This document shows, piece by piece, positions 13,262 to 25,427 of a stretch of 64,000 nucleotides of DNA. Location: contig JBANDB010000009.1 of assembly GCA_037576215.1 (NCBI GenBank), positions 1,426,001-1,490,000 of the forward strand. The letters are read 5' to 3'. This stretch comes from Armillaria gallica. Its lineage: Eukaryota > Basidiomycota > Agaricomycetes > Agaricales > Physalacriaceae. The position numbers and the translations under genes were made by a program. Numbering within the stretch: the first letter of the stretch is position 1; the number at the start of each line of letters is the position of its first letter. Under the pieces are notes generated by a model that ran no database searches, had not been told where the DNA came from, and worked only from the letters and a program-made list of their open reading frames with translations.

Positions 13262-14414
13262 CATCTCATCTCATCATTACACGGCACGGTACCTTCAGGC
13301 ACGCCGGACGCAAGGATACAGGCAACAGCACCACCGAAACCATCACCTCACTAACCCTCTACTTATTCCCCAAGCCGAGCTCACGACCGAACCACCCAAA
13401 CAGAGTAACCCGCCGTTGTAGAACTTAGACCTATAGAGGGAAACTCAAAATTATTAACTATACCTCAAGGACGTACGCTAGCCTCCACGATAGACAGGAA
13501 CAGCATAAAAGATTTTCAGAATGCTATGCGCCCACTTCGTGACCGTGGCAATTGCCTTTCGACTTTGTACCAGCTTCTTCAGGAACCCAGCTGGCCATAC
13601 ATAGGCGCCAAATCAGGTTCGTCACGGATGACTCTTGCCATCATCTGACTCCTAGTATGTACCAGTACCTGTGAAGACGTGCAACCCAGCATGGCGTGTT
13701 CCGGCGACTCGACCGCAATTTTGCAGAAACGGCATTTGCGGTGATCTCGCTCAAGTCTTGGTCTTCCCAATTCTCGCCATCGCAGCCTCTCTATTGCCAA
13801 CATATAGCTCGATAGGAGCATCCATGTCAGGGCTTTACGATGATCCTTAATTTTAATTTGACATCAAGGTAGTGATGAAGGGTGAGCGTTATCGTTCTTG
13901 GGCTTTTATTCTTCACAGGTTCCTTACGACCATGAAGGAGGTACAATTTATCGCTACTATCAACTTGTTGCTGCAGCGACCGTTCCATGCAATGAAAAAC
14001 CATCTTTGAGTACAGGTCAACGTAGTCTGGTGTGAGAGACCACGGGTCAAGTTCATATGCAAGTGGGTAGGGTAAGTTGCGTGCAGCCTGAAGTAAATCG
14101 GTAAACCACGTTTTTCGACCCAAAATATCATGAAGCACAATGCTATTCATAATTGCAGCCCGTACGAGGTGTTTATCCTGAAGAGAAAGTGTATACTTCA
14201 GGAATTTGAGTACCAGTATAAAGCGACGTGTTTGGAGAGGTGTGATTCCAGTTTCTGTGTGGAGCGGTACTAACATTGAACGGGAGCCAACGTGAAGCAT
14301 CTTGCGGATGAACTTTACTTGAACATTGACTAAGGGTTCTATCAGGGACTTGGTAGCATCTGGCATCACCTGACATCCATGGATGAGATGGCAGTCTACT
14401 CGCGCCATGTAGCA
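13262..14414 (-). mobile_element. 5'-truncated LINE retrotransposon, reverse transcriptase C-terminal end
   Basis: Frames on the minus strand (14432-13827, then 13821-13579 after a frameshift) give MARVDCHLIHGC, FIRKMLHVGSRSMLVPLHTETG and, near the end, CRFCKIAVESPEHAML with a following Cys. This pattern is typical of the C-terminal part of LINE reverse transcriptases in Agaricomycetes, which end in a CCHC-like knuckle. The element ends at 13262 in a short TCTCA-type tandem tail, as expected for a LINE 3' end. The empty site can be read at 44360-44395, so this is an insertion truncated at its 5' end. It has frameshifts and is dead. Confidence 0.8.
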
Positions 14415-14740
14415 GATCAAAGTCATTGCCAAGGTAAGTACAGCAACGGCCTGATTTAATAGTACCAGTGACGCTGTAATGCAAAGTAAAAATAGATTTT
14501 ACGAAAATTGTTCCAGTATATGGTTCGTCGTCGGTGCTCCACTTTGTGCTTGATAGTTTACGCCATACAGAAAGTAAAACACCACAGAATCGTGCCGAAT
14601 TATTTCAAATCCACCGAAGCATAAGAGGTGGTCGGCAAGAAATCGGAATTCGATTCTCGGGTGATGACGGTTCGACGTTGACGTTGAGGATCTAGCCAAA
14701 AAAGGCAGCCACCCTCCAATCGCTCTTTCTCCCGTACACC
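14415..14740 (+). promoter_or_regulatory. Duplicated thymidylate kinase upstream region
   Basis: This carries the same upstream block as the complete kinase gene, including an aaaaaaggcagccaccctcc-type stretch just before the ATG. The complete gene has the equivalent ggaagtcaccctccgatcgc at about 55480. The block is retained before all kinase fragments in the array. Confidence 0.6.
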
Positions 14741-15018
14741 ATGGCTCGCGGTGCATTCATCGTTATTGAAGGCCCCGACAAATTCGGAAAACGACACGGA
14801 TGTACAGCTGGTCTTCGAGCACCATTGGCGGCTTTCAGGAACACAGTGACATAGGACAAATTTCCTGGTAGGCATGACTCCTAGTGGAATTTCCACATTT
14901 CTTTCATGGAGACGTTCCCCTCAGACAGGGCGACCTCGATCTGGATTCAATTATCTTCAATTTAAATCGGAGCTTGACGACAGCTTGCCATTTACCTATT
15001 ATTCTCAGCTGACCGATG
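14741..15018 (+). pseudogene. Thymidylate kinase 5' fragment, block 2
   Basis: It begins [11 protein letters not shown] like the complete gene at 55517. The nucleotide-binding loop is destroyed: a base is missing after GGAAAA and neighbouring bases differ, so the frame is lost just where GKTT should be. The first intron and about 90 bases of exon 2 follow, ending at gaccgatg where similarity to the real gene stops. The fragment at 44740 carries the same loop lesion, so both derive from an already dead copy. Confidence 0.8.
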
Positions 15019-15337
15019 TCAGATATATGCATCTCAAGTCACTTTAGCGCGTTACATTCCGAGGGTTTTTGCGTGTGGATAATTCTTTGCTCAAGATCGT
15101 CTGACTCGGTGGTTGCGGAGAGACTGGAGAGACATAATGCAGAAAGAGTTGAATGTGACGCATTTGGATTCAACGTCAGTCATCAAACGCAGTTTGACAT
15201 GGCATTGGGAGTCACCAACACTGGCTTGTCGTTGGACGACCGTTCTGGCTGCCATCTTCCCTATACCACTCGAGAATCGACTCCACATAAGAACCAGAAA
15301 GTCAAATCCAAAAGCAGCCGTTCTTCTGACATTAGAA

Positions 15338-16428
15338 ATGTCAAGTCATTGTAGATGTCTCAAGTCGCCTGTGGGGAGTCCATGCCTGGACGTCGGCCAG
15401 TCGCGGAAATGTGTGGCTTTTTGCAATGCTGGGAGTGAGGAAGTGCATATAGCAGATGAACGGGATAGGACGCTGTCGGAGCCTGCTCGCAGCTTGTCAT
15501 ACCAGTGAGTGGTCGTATGACATGTCGTGGACGACTAGCAATACCGTTCACCGCTATGCCACACGTTTCTGGCGCCCCGTGCTGACATTTTACCAAGGGA
15601 CATGCTCCAAGGCCATCCAGTCCAACGACCTCACCACGACCACTGCCTCCGGCATACACGAGAGGAACGAACTCCGTTTTTTTTCTCCTGTCAAGTCCTC
15701 CTACATACAGGGCAAAAATATTTGCTTTTCTGCCATTACTAGAAGCACCATCGTCGCGTTCACCTCCTACACCACTACCTACTGCCAACACCGGCCATGC
15801 GCCATTTTTCCATGTACCGTCCTCAAATCGCAATAATCCATCCTCTTCCTCGACCCGGAAGGCCTCTAAGCTAGAAGCCGTAGCTTCACCCGGACTACCT
15901 CCTCCTTCTCTGCTATTCCTAGACTCTCCTCACGCCTCGAGCTCAAGAAGTGCCCCGAATCTACTTGGTTCGGTGAAGCCTATTCGTCGCCGGAATGTCA
16001 TGTACATAAACGGCCAGGAAATCGACCTAGATGAAGAGGAAGACGAGCAGCCACAGACAACTCCTGCTGAAGAGACAATCCGCCCAGAATTAGTCACTTG
16101 TTCCTTTCGCTCCCGCCGCTCGTGATCGATATCCGAGGCTCCATTGAAGCAGAAGCCGTCGCCACCTATACCCATTGTAGCTCCCATACCCATACCGCAG
16201 AAAGCTCCGTCACCTTCGAGCTCGCCCATATCGCTATCACCCATCAAGATTCACTCTTCCTCACCTGTACAATCACGTTCATCTGTCCGTTCTCCACCTG
16301 CAACGAACGTGTTCGCGCCTATAAAGGTCGTTCGGGCGACGAGGGATAATACGAATCCAAGTAATCTCGTATCCCTCTCGTCGTCATGGCGTAGGTCGAC
16401 GAGCCTAGTGCTGGTTTCTCTTGCTTGA
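15338..16428 (+). pseudogene. Proline-rich gene copy 2, broken
   Basis: This is collinear with 4711-5940 at high identity, including the intron. The first exon still reads through VHIADERDRT (Trp to Arg in the motif). The middle of exon 2 has several indels that break the frame. A direct comparison shows one in-frame nonsense change: codon CGA at 5623-5625 in the intact copy is TGA at 16123-16125 here. The last 90 codons (from 16144) remain open and nearly identical. It is not expected to make a full product. Confidence 0.85.
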
Positions 16429-18036
16429 TGTTCCATGTTGTTTAGAACGTGACTCTTTTTTTTTACTTGACGAGATTATGTATTGTCGCAGTGCTTTTCA
16501 CCATCTGCTATCATATCCTGTACATATCATAGACTATGCATATATGTGTGTTCTTGTTTCCTTAGGGTAGGATTTAAGGCATGCTTGGCGCCCTTACGGG
16601 TCCACCGGTAGTTGCGGCAACATAGAGTGGGCGGTCGTTGCCGTATACGGTCTATCATTGATTACGGCTTTGATTTTCATGTTGATTGACACCAGACTAA
16701 TCCATTTCTAGCTAGTGCTCTCTTCGGACCTGAACCTGATTCTGACATATCTCTTGGCTTCGAGCTAGTAAGTATGGTGAGAAAAACCGATACCTCCGAC
16801 TCGGAGTCTGATGCATTCTTGGTCGTCATATACGTTGTCATTCAATGGCAGGAAGGGAAAGCTGCCTACGCTTCGACTTGATACTCACGAAGAGAACGGA
16901 TGGCAGTCAGTGCATATTTTTCTCCAGGCAACTCTCCACCTGACCTGGGTTGCTGATGACTGTACATGCCACACGCACCCGATGCCAACGGTGCCGGAAG
17001 CTCAGGGCGAGCATTTTTCTGACTGGGGACGCAAAAAAAGGATCAGTCAAAATTTCTTTCTCGAAGGTTCTTTGGTGGAGGAAAATCATTCTTGAAATAA
17101 TATGTGCCTCGTAAACCCTTGGATTCTCAGGCATGCCTTCAACACCTGCCATCTGAGCTTAGTGGATACTGTGGGGCCTCTCCACGGATGGACAGCCGAT
17201 GAAATATAATCTCGTTCTCATTGGGCGGCTGACTATTTCTGGTGCTTCAAATATGCTCGCGCGTCCACACGGGAAGCTTGTCAATAAAAGCTGACTAGGT
17301 ACGAGGTCTACTTCATTTTTGGGGTCATGGCCAGAAATATACGTCTCACCATCTTGCCGAAGATTTTGGGCGGCTAGTACTTTTTGTGGGGACACTAGAT
17401 TCAGTAGCCACGGGGAGACTGGGGTGGAAGCCTTGGAAGAGAATGTGGCGCATTCGTTTGCTTCGAGTTTCAGCCATCCACGTCAGGGGCCGTCGAACTA
17501 AGATTTGCGCTACCTTCCATGGCGGTATCGAGGCTCGAGGGCCTACCTACGAACTAATGCCAAATGCAGCCGCTAACTCTGGCCCCATTACCTCCTGTAC
17601 GTCAGAGAATCAATACAAAGGATTAGTACGAATTTTCAACATCAACATGGTCCGAAGACAGGGAACATGAAGAATGGTCAGGACAGGGAGCTGGGCTGTA
17701 AAGACGATGAATATAACTCCCGACGGGCAGCAACTCGACTGAGCTTTGAGGTTATTGTTGAAGCTCGCCTCAGAGGCGTCCTCCTGTATGCAAGCCCGCT
17801 TGTGTGTCTCAGAGTGAAGTGACAACATGGCCGAGTAATGCGTCGGCTAGCTAGCCAGAGTACGGTATAGCTCGATCCTTTGGGGTACGTCCCCGTTTTG
17901 ACATTGGCCCCCACAAAACACGAACAGAATTATAATGGAGTAAGTACTATAATAAACATATTTATTAAAATTGTCCAGATGGTACAGATGGGACGGGGTT
18001 TACTGATCAGACAAGGAGAAGAATTCGTCACGTCCA
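16429..18036. repeat. Second copy of the 5941-7609 spacer
   Basis: Collinear with 5941-7609 with small gaps. No gene is recognised. It runs into the 3' flank and C-terminal exon of membrane gene copy B. Confidence 0.7.
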
Positions 18037-18375
18037 TTACATCCTTTTTCCAGCGCTGATCTCCTCGGGCTCGTCTACCTGACTCGATTGAGCTTCAAGG
18101 TCGCTGTCGCTCATGGAATTCTCTTGGGAGGATGTCTCAGGATTAGCCGGCTGATGAGCTTCAAAGCGAAGTGACGACATAATGCTGCCCTCCCAGGAAC
18201 CATCGGGACGAGCATGACCTGCCGCTATACGCCCTGCGAGGAGAGTCGGGGCGACTCCCTGTATGTGCCTTTTGTCAGATGTATGATTTGAGGAAAGAGT
18301 ATATCAGTGCGTACCATTGTGACTGCTGCCAGGGTGTCAAAGTAATCACTCAAGAAGCTATCATTGGCCTCCACA
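18037..18375 (-). pseudogene. Membrane protein copy B, C-terminal piece
   Basis: The last exon and the end of the previous exon of the membrane family are present, with the tail AGRIAAGHARPDGSW-like and a C-terminus ending in PEEISAGKRM. At about 18375, inside the exon that encodes the last helices, similarity stops and an 18.6 kb element begins. The matching N-terminal part resumes at 37019 on the far side. The gene is split and cannot be expressed intact. Confidence 0.8.
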
Positions 18376-18392
18376 ACCTTTATTGACCGTAG

Positions 18393-18511
18393 TATGCAGA
18401 GTGGCCCTGTAGTTACAGTGCAAGCCGGTATGCAGATTCTCCTGTAACTACAGGACGGTGGCGCTGACAGATGCGCTCTGCATACCCAAGAAACCCACTC
18501 TGCATACTCTG
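18393..18511 (+). repeat. Left terminal inverted repeat of the KDZ element
   Basis: About 119 bases match the reverse complement of 36890-37008. Within it are a small palindromic pair (ctgtagttacag and its mirror ctgtaactacag) and several CTCTGCATAC half-sites. Direct reading shows most positions identical with scattered substitutions. Confidence 0.85.
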
Positions 18512-19609
18512 CATACTCTTTTCAAATTAGTCAAGCGAGCGCGTTTTCTTGACAGCGGCAATGTTCGGCAGGCGCAAGGGCAGGAAGAGCTTTTTTTGCC
18601 TGGACACTGATTAGGGCTCAGGAAAGGGGCAGGGCATGGGGGCAGTCCAGGACGACATCAAAATATCGGCCATCTTGCACAAAATCAAAAAATTAGCAGT
18701 GTTTGTATGAAGAAATAGCGGTACAAAATCGGCGATTTTTTGGGAATTTTTGGTGATTTTTGTCTTTTTCCAGTGCGTCGTCGTCGTGGCCCACGACGAC
18801 AGAGCAGGCGGCCTGCGAATGGAGACGGGCCGGTTGGAGCGTCGTAGTACGCATCGGTACGGATTTTCACTTAACCGGTCAGTGGACCCGCTCACCCTGC
18901 AATTGGCGCCGAAAGGCGGCAGAGCAGATGTCTCATTCTTCATGCATCCCTCCAGCGACAGGTCAGGATTTTTCTGTTTTGAACCCTTACAATGAGCCTC
19001 AATCATGCCCCCCAAGTCATTCCGAGGCTCTTCAACGCTACAATGTGAAACCAGAGGTAGCCGGTCCTTACAAAGGCCAATCTCGACCGGTTTTTGCTGC
19101 CTCGCAAGACTTCCTCTATGCCTACAAAAAAATTTACTGCGCAGTATTAGTCATATGGATTCACTGAGTTATCAAAAAAAACCCGAAGCCAACGACTTGC
19201 TAGAACGTGCTGAAATCCAAAGTTTGCACATCGCGATCCATTTGCAGATCATTAGAATCGACATCGTACTTTTGGGGTTGACCGGCACTGTGGCACGGCT
19301 GGATTCCTCCGGAAAATTCCGTCAGTTGGAAGACATGGACTTGAATTTTCTCAGCACCCAGCAAGACTTGAATAGTAAGAGACGTCGCTGATGGTAATTT
19401 CCTTCCTGCTGCGAGTACCTTGTTCGTTCCCTTAGTGATTGTTACACAGAAAAATACATTTAAGAAGGGAATTCAATACAATAAAAAGTATCTACAGTAA
19501 TGAAAATAGGCGACGATTTAGATACCAAGAATATGTAGTAACACATATGTATATACAGACTGAGCGAGCACTGATAAATGCTTTCCAAGAATTGTCAATA
19601 TAAAAGCGC
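18512..19609. other. KDZ left subterminal region, no recognised gene
   Basis: No family is recognised. Plus-strand open frames at 18760-19167 and 19005-19391 overlap in different phases and have no motif. They may be part of an unrecognised passenger exon or chance. Confidence 0.4.
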
Positions 19610-21544
19610 CTACCTGCGGCGCTTCGCAGGCACATGCTGTTGAAGAAGAGCCTGAATGGTCCGATCTACGTCCGCGACCATCTGCAGCCACTGGGATCGC
19701 TCCTCTCCGAGCTGCCCCCACCAGAATAGACCAAACAGGATTGTAATTATCCCATTCTGTCCCCCTTTGCGAAGACATGTGAGTGGCTTAGAATAGTCGG
19801 AGATAGGAAGCCCAATGGCAGTTTGTCTCCAGGTGGGCTGTAAAGTGTTCCACCAGGCCATCATAGACTTGGCGAACCCACGAGAATCGGAAATAAGGGG
19901 GGGTATGTCAAATGAACGTGTACCGTCTGGCCAAGTCATCAGAGTTTTAGGTCATATCTTAGACGCTGGGAGTTTTCCCTGGACCTTGATGTTAGGCATA
20001 TGACAAATCTAGTATTGATATGAATGATGCACCAAATTTCGCTCGCGGCTCATATCGGTCTCGAAAGTATACCACTTCTCTAGCAGTGCCACCCACTCCT
20101 GCCCCAGCGCCGGATCCTTCATTGTTTCGAAGCTGTGAACTTGCCAACTAGGAGGGCCTTGACCGGTACTTGAGAGAGTAGTAACTTCCTTCGGGCCTGT
20201 AGGTTTGCGTGCCCGAGCCTGGTGCATCATACTACAAGTCGTGTCCGATGCTCCAACAGCTGTTGCTGAGGTACTTGTACCTATCTGAGGATTCTCGATG
20301 GTAGCAGTTGGATTGGTATTGTTCAGAAGGGCAACAACATCCACCGGAGCTGTAGCAGCATGTGGAAGAGGTGTATACGAGGCGAGAACCGGCAACGGTG
20401 TCTGAGGATTATTTGATATAGTTGGTGAATGATTGAACACAAAGTCAAGTGTTGCACTGGATGGTGACGCTGCAGAATGTGACAAGTCAGAATCGAACAA
20501 GAAGGGAGAGTCGCTGGGTGCGGATGCACTGGAAGATGATTCCCGGATGAAGTCATCTACGAAGCCAAGGGAAAACGAATCTGACAAGTTAGATGCATTT
20601 GTGTCAGGGCTACCAGACTGCGACCACAGATCCATGAAAGATGCATCTGAATAAGGGAGCAAATTTTGCTGAGCGGCCTCTGCTGGGAGTATAGAGCTAC
20701 CTGAGGCTGAAATATCGGAAAACTCCCAGTCCTGCGGCAAAAAGTTGGCAAAGCTATCGAGCCCCTCTGGCATGCTGAACATAGACAGAAACTCTGCATT
20801 TGAAAGAGGCTCAGTACACTGCTGAGCATTCGATGGCATTGTGTATGAGGTAAGCAGAGGATTTGGCAGCGGTTCCACATTTAGATGTGCCTCAGGGTTT
20901 GAACGGCTTGAAAGCGGCTCCACGATCAGCAACGGACTTGGGAGCATGGATGTAGTAGAACCGGCATTTTGGGTGGGAGCTGAGTTGGAAGTTTGTGGCT
21001 CCGAATCAACATCCATTGGGTGCAGCGCAGCATACACATCTAGCCACAAATCAGATGTCGTCAACATCAGTGACTTTTATGATAACGTATGTTCCACATT
21101 TCTCATGTGAGCTACTAACGGTGCTCCAAAGTATTCACTAGAGCCCTGCTTATCTCCTGGCATACCGCCGGGTACCATGCTTAACTCAGCGGCATCGTCG
21201 AACCAATCAAAGAATTGAGCACTGGACTCCAAGTCTGTGCCATAGTTCCAGCTGCGACAACGTCAATCTCTGCCTATACCTCGGTATAACAACAAAAATA
21301 CTTGCTACTTTTCAACTGTCCAGATTTCGGGTCTATACCTGCGCTGATTATGACGAAGCCCCAATCCGAGAGGGCGACTAGCTGGTTGAAGATATTCCCA
21401 AGCTCAGCACCTATTCCTTTCAGTACACTGCCAGCAGGTCAGTTGTCATATAAATTATTACTTCAACTGAAATGACATACAGAGCCTTCTGCTCTGGAGA
21501 CAGATGAATGTTTCCAGGTTTGACACCTTTCAGTTTTGCAATAA

Positions 21545-21552
21545 GCTCCTTC
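21545..21552. repeat. hAT target-site duplication, left copy
   Basis: GCTCCTTC, identical to 25420-25427 on the other side of the hAT element. Removing one copy and the element restores a continuous codon series in the passenger gene. Confidence 0.95.
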
Positions 21553-24500
21553 TAGTGATGCCATGACTCAGCTAGACTTGGCTCGGCTAGACTTATGCCG
21601 ACTTTGGTAATTTTGTTTAGCCGAGTCAGCTCAAGCCTGTGTCAAATTGTTGGCTAGACTAGACTCCGGCTCAAAGTCGGCTTAAGCGCAGACTAATAAT
21701 CAAAAAAGGAAATAGATGTATTAAACAATACTGTGTGATGCAAGAGACCTAATAAATGCCTGCATATCCTCGGGAACCAGTGTCTGCTGATGTAGAAGTG
21801 CCTCAAGCTCTTCTATCTGTGAGGCTTCATCCAATCCATCCGTAAAATTAAGACCCCGCCCCTTTCTGATTGAGAATTTGAGCATCTGCAAAGCTTCCAT
21901 TGCCTCTACACCTAAACGATTACACCGTAATGTGTCAGTCTCTTTCCCACTTGAAAAAACACGTTCAGAGGGTACTGCAGTGCCTTGAATAGGCAAAATA
22001 TCAAGCGCAAAAGAGAAAATAGTTGGATATCATTTCTGATTCTCCTGGCATTGATACATTAAGATAGACACAGATACGGAGATTGCATATATACCTGCCA
22101 GAACATCAAGATTGATATATCATCTCTGATCGGATCAGAAAGATATGCATCAACTTCTGCTCAAAGACTTTTTGGGGGAGCGGAAGTATGTGCACCTGGG
22201 CACATGCGAAGAATGTCATGGGCACAAGCAAGAGCGTTCCCAGAATTTGGAGCCAGTGTCCAAAGAAATGAAAGTGGCTTACTGATTGCTAAGAAATGGA
22301 CATCAACATCATCAGCATGATTTCGGTACTCTGCAAGCTTGTCAAGACCAGCATCAATGATTTTGGACAAATGCGGCAGCTCTTCTTGAAGAGCCTCCCA
22401 CGTTGATCTCATAGCCTCAAATGCGGGAAGCATATCAGAGATGCATGGGGTTTTCTCTGCTGAAAGAATTTGCTGGAATGCATGTGGAACCTGGGAAAAT
22501 ACAATGTTAGCTAGCGCATTTCTGGTGCTCAAAAAGACTGTACAGCAAGTATGTCCTGGAAATCAGAAAGTGCATTCCATTCAGCAGTACTCAGCTGATA
22601 CTGGTGTAACCCAGGAAAATCAGGGGATCTAAGAAATCTTTCAATTGCCTGTAACTGGTTATCATGTCATTCAAATCACAAAAGCATATTAAAGAATCAC
22701 AAACTGGATGTAATGTGAGAGCTCGATCAATCATCAGGAGTGTCGATGACCATCGTGTAACAACATCTCGCAAGAGCTGGAGATTGTTGGTCTCCAATGC
22801 CTCAAGTATCTCCGAAAACACTTGACAACATATGGATGAGGCTCGAATCTGAAAGGAATTCATATAAAAGAGTTGAAATTGTGAACAGATTACTTACAAC
22901 TCAGACAATTGTTCTCACGGTTGCAATAGGATCACGTTGGCATGCAGCGTTGAAATTAGTAGGTCGTCCAGGTGGTGGAATAAATTCACTGTGATCGAGA
23001 GCATGATCCAGATTTGTGATTGCTTTCAAGACAGCCTTGCAAGCAAGGTTAACAATATGTGCAAAACATCTGGAAATATGAGAACAACTGAAGACAACTA
23101 ATCACATGATAACTTACCGAATATGCCGCTTTAAAGCATCAAATGGTATACCTCGCTGTGTGAGCAATGTTTCAAGCCAAGCCAGCATCGTATCATTATT
23201 AGATGCATTGTCAAGGCTGATCCAACCAATCTGAGACAGATATTAGTTAGCACCAAGGGATCAAAGTTCTGAGCTTACCTTCAGTGCAATGTGGAGACGA
23301 TCAACTATGTGGAGAAAAGCTCTCACTAAATGCTCCCCATCATGATGACCGGGGACACAGTGAAAGCCAATCAAATCAGCGCGAAGCGTCAGAGCCAAGT
23401 ACATATCCCTGCTATTAGGTGGATGAACCTCCTTTGTATCAATCCAATGAGCTGTAACAGCCATGAATGGTACAAGATTGGCATTTGACCACAAATCAGT
23501 TGTGAATGAAATTTTACCCAGAGCGCTCTAAAGGCAGAACAGGCATCAAGACGTTAAAACACAACATATTGCAAACTATGTGACATACCTGCATCTCTCT
23601 TGAGAGCTGTTTCAAGTGCTCCTCCCATATTTCCATTACTCGGGACCAGATCTGTGTTTGGCGTGGTATGTTGGCATCAGTAAGGTCCTCTCTGAGCATG
23701 AGAAAAATCTGACGCAGCTCCGGAGACTCAATGACATTGAAAGACTAAAATATTGGTTTCAGATGCCTGTTTTGTGAATAGGAAGCCTACCTGATCATTC
23801 GCAGCAATAAACGCAACGAGTGCATCAATAAATGCTTTAAGCGAAAATGCTGGGATCCCCTCAACATTGCTTGCCATGCTGGGAGTATTCTTATGTCCTT
23901 GTCCTTGTGATTCTCGGTATGCTGCAACGACAGCTTCTGCAGCATCTGCAGTGATTTTGATCTTGAGTTTATCACATGCAGCTACCCAGAGTGAGAGATG
24001 CTTCGTATACAAGTGTCGCCGCCAGTTGCTAGTAGACGTTGATAAATGGCCAAATGATGTCGTGATCTGATGAGCCCTAGAAGTACTTTAGATTTGTATG
24101 TAGAAAAATAAGTCAGAACTTACAAGCAGAAGATACAGTGCACACAATCCTCACGCACTTGATAAAACGGTCGGAGATCAGGTATGTCTGGCATTTCCAT
24201 TGTTGCTCGCTTAGCCTGGCGGCGCTGGCGATTGCTCTTGGGTGTTGGCGCACAAGGATGCAGAATAGGTGTCAGTGTTGTAGGCCCTGATGAATCAGAC
24301 AGTGTATCAAAGTTAAATATTTCTACATCATCGGCACTTGCTAAAGAGCCATCGAGCATCGGCTGAGGCTGCAAACGACTGGCGTTATGTTCCAGAGTAG
24401 AAGCAAATGGATTCTCGTCATCGGGATCAGGAAGATCACCCTGATGTCTGTGTGAACGGGTCAATGGTGGAGTCGTTGGTACATGCGGAGAGGGCAGGGG

Positions 24501-25419
24501 AGGCTGTTGACCATGCTGAGGTGAGTAATTTGGCTGAGAGGGTTCGTTTATCCCTATGAGAAGGATATTTAATAAACGAGGCCAATTGAGAAAGGAGGAA
24601 TGACATACTAAGGTCCTGGACACGAAATCATGCATTCAAGGCTCCTCCAGGGTGTACAGCAAGCATCTCCGTTGGCCCAGGGGCTTCACTGTCAGTGACA
24701 GCTGAAGATTCAGTCTGACCACCATGTCTCTGAGCACGAGTACGCACTCCCCGACGTCCAGTTGGAGCCATTCAGGCAGTAAAAGTTAGATGATCAAAAT
24801 CAGACTGGGGAGAACAGAAAAAGTAAACAGTGTGCTAGAGAAACATAGGCCTGTTGAGAGCCATATTTATATGGTTTGCGCAATGCTGGGAAGCAAATAT
24901 AGATGTATTTCATTAAGGTGCTAAGTACGGCTGGTTTTCATAGATTAGTAGCATTTTAGACGACTGTTGGTGAACACCTAGGTCTCAATGAATACAAGAA
25001 CAGCACATATAATGTATAATGACACACCTTTATGTTGACGTTCGCTCTCGCCGCCAGTTTTCCGCCCTCAAAAGGCCTTGAGACTTGTTTCAGACATTGT
25101 GCTTGTAATTGTCCTCAGGCTTGGAAACGGAGATTAAAACTACATGTTTGTGGATGGCCAGAGGAAGCGGAAACACATAGGAGCACTACGTCTTACCGCT
25201 CGCGCCCCAAGAAGTCGGTACAAGGATGGTAGGAGCTGGTAGAGAGCAAGGATGAAGATCAATGAATCGTTACCAAATTGGTCATCGATAACCGGCTAAA
25301 GCCGACTATGGCAGCGACTTGAGTCTAGAACGAGTCTGAGCCAATTAAGGCTCAAGCTCGGCTTATCAAGGCTCAGCTTAGGGGCTCAAGCGGCTTTAAG
25401 CTTAGCCGCAGCAACACTA
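21553..25419 (-). mobile_element. Complete 3867-base hAT transposon
   Basis: The short terminal inverted repeat is TAGTGATGC at 21553 and GCAACACTA ending at 25419. The element is bounded by perfect 8-base duplications GCTCCTTC (21545-21552 and 25420-25427). Both subterminal regions are rich in GGCTAAGC/GCCGA-type words. It carries one transposase gene on the minus strand. It sits inside a coding exon of a KDZ passenger gene, and the clean duplication argues that it arrived after the KDZ element formed. Confidence 0.95.
21721..24771 (-). CDS. hAT family transposase with BED zinc finger
   Basis: A multi-exon gene reads from MAPTGRRGVRTRAQRH to HSIV. In order it shows a Pro/Ser-rich N-terminus, a BED-type finger (CVHCIFC, then WRRHLYTKH after an intron), the RNase-H-like core (FTTNLWSNANLVPFMAVTAH, GWISLDNASNNDTML, CFAHIVNLAC) and the C-terminal dimerisation block (GTAVPSERVFSSGK, RCNRLGVEAMEALQMLKF). 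This is the usual hAT order. One in-frame TGA lies near the N-terminus (24628-24630) in the frame I read from the first ATG. It could be removed by an intron I have not placed, could mean the true start is downstream, or could be a nonsense mutation. The rest looks open when spliced. Activity is uncertain. Confidence 0.85.
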
Positions 25420-25427
25420 GCTCCTTC
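25420..25427. repeat. hAT target-site duplication, right copy
   Basis: GCTCCTTC, identical to 21545-21552. Confidence 0.95.

Noticed and set aside
13262..14414. Reverse transcriptase fragment as a domesticated gene
   Set aside because: It has a frameshift between its two parts, a truncated 5' end and a simple-repeat tail, all typical of a dead LINE insertion.
20323..20880. Alternative frames over the S/P-rich exon of the large passenger gene
   Set aside because: They overlap the 20009-21067 frame, which links with exons on both sides; the others do not splice.
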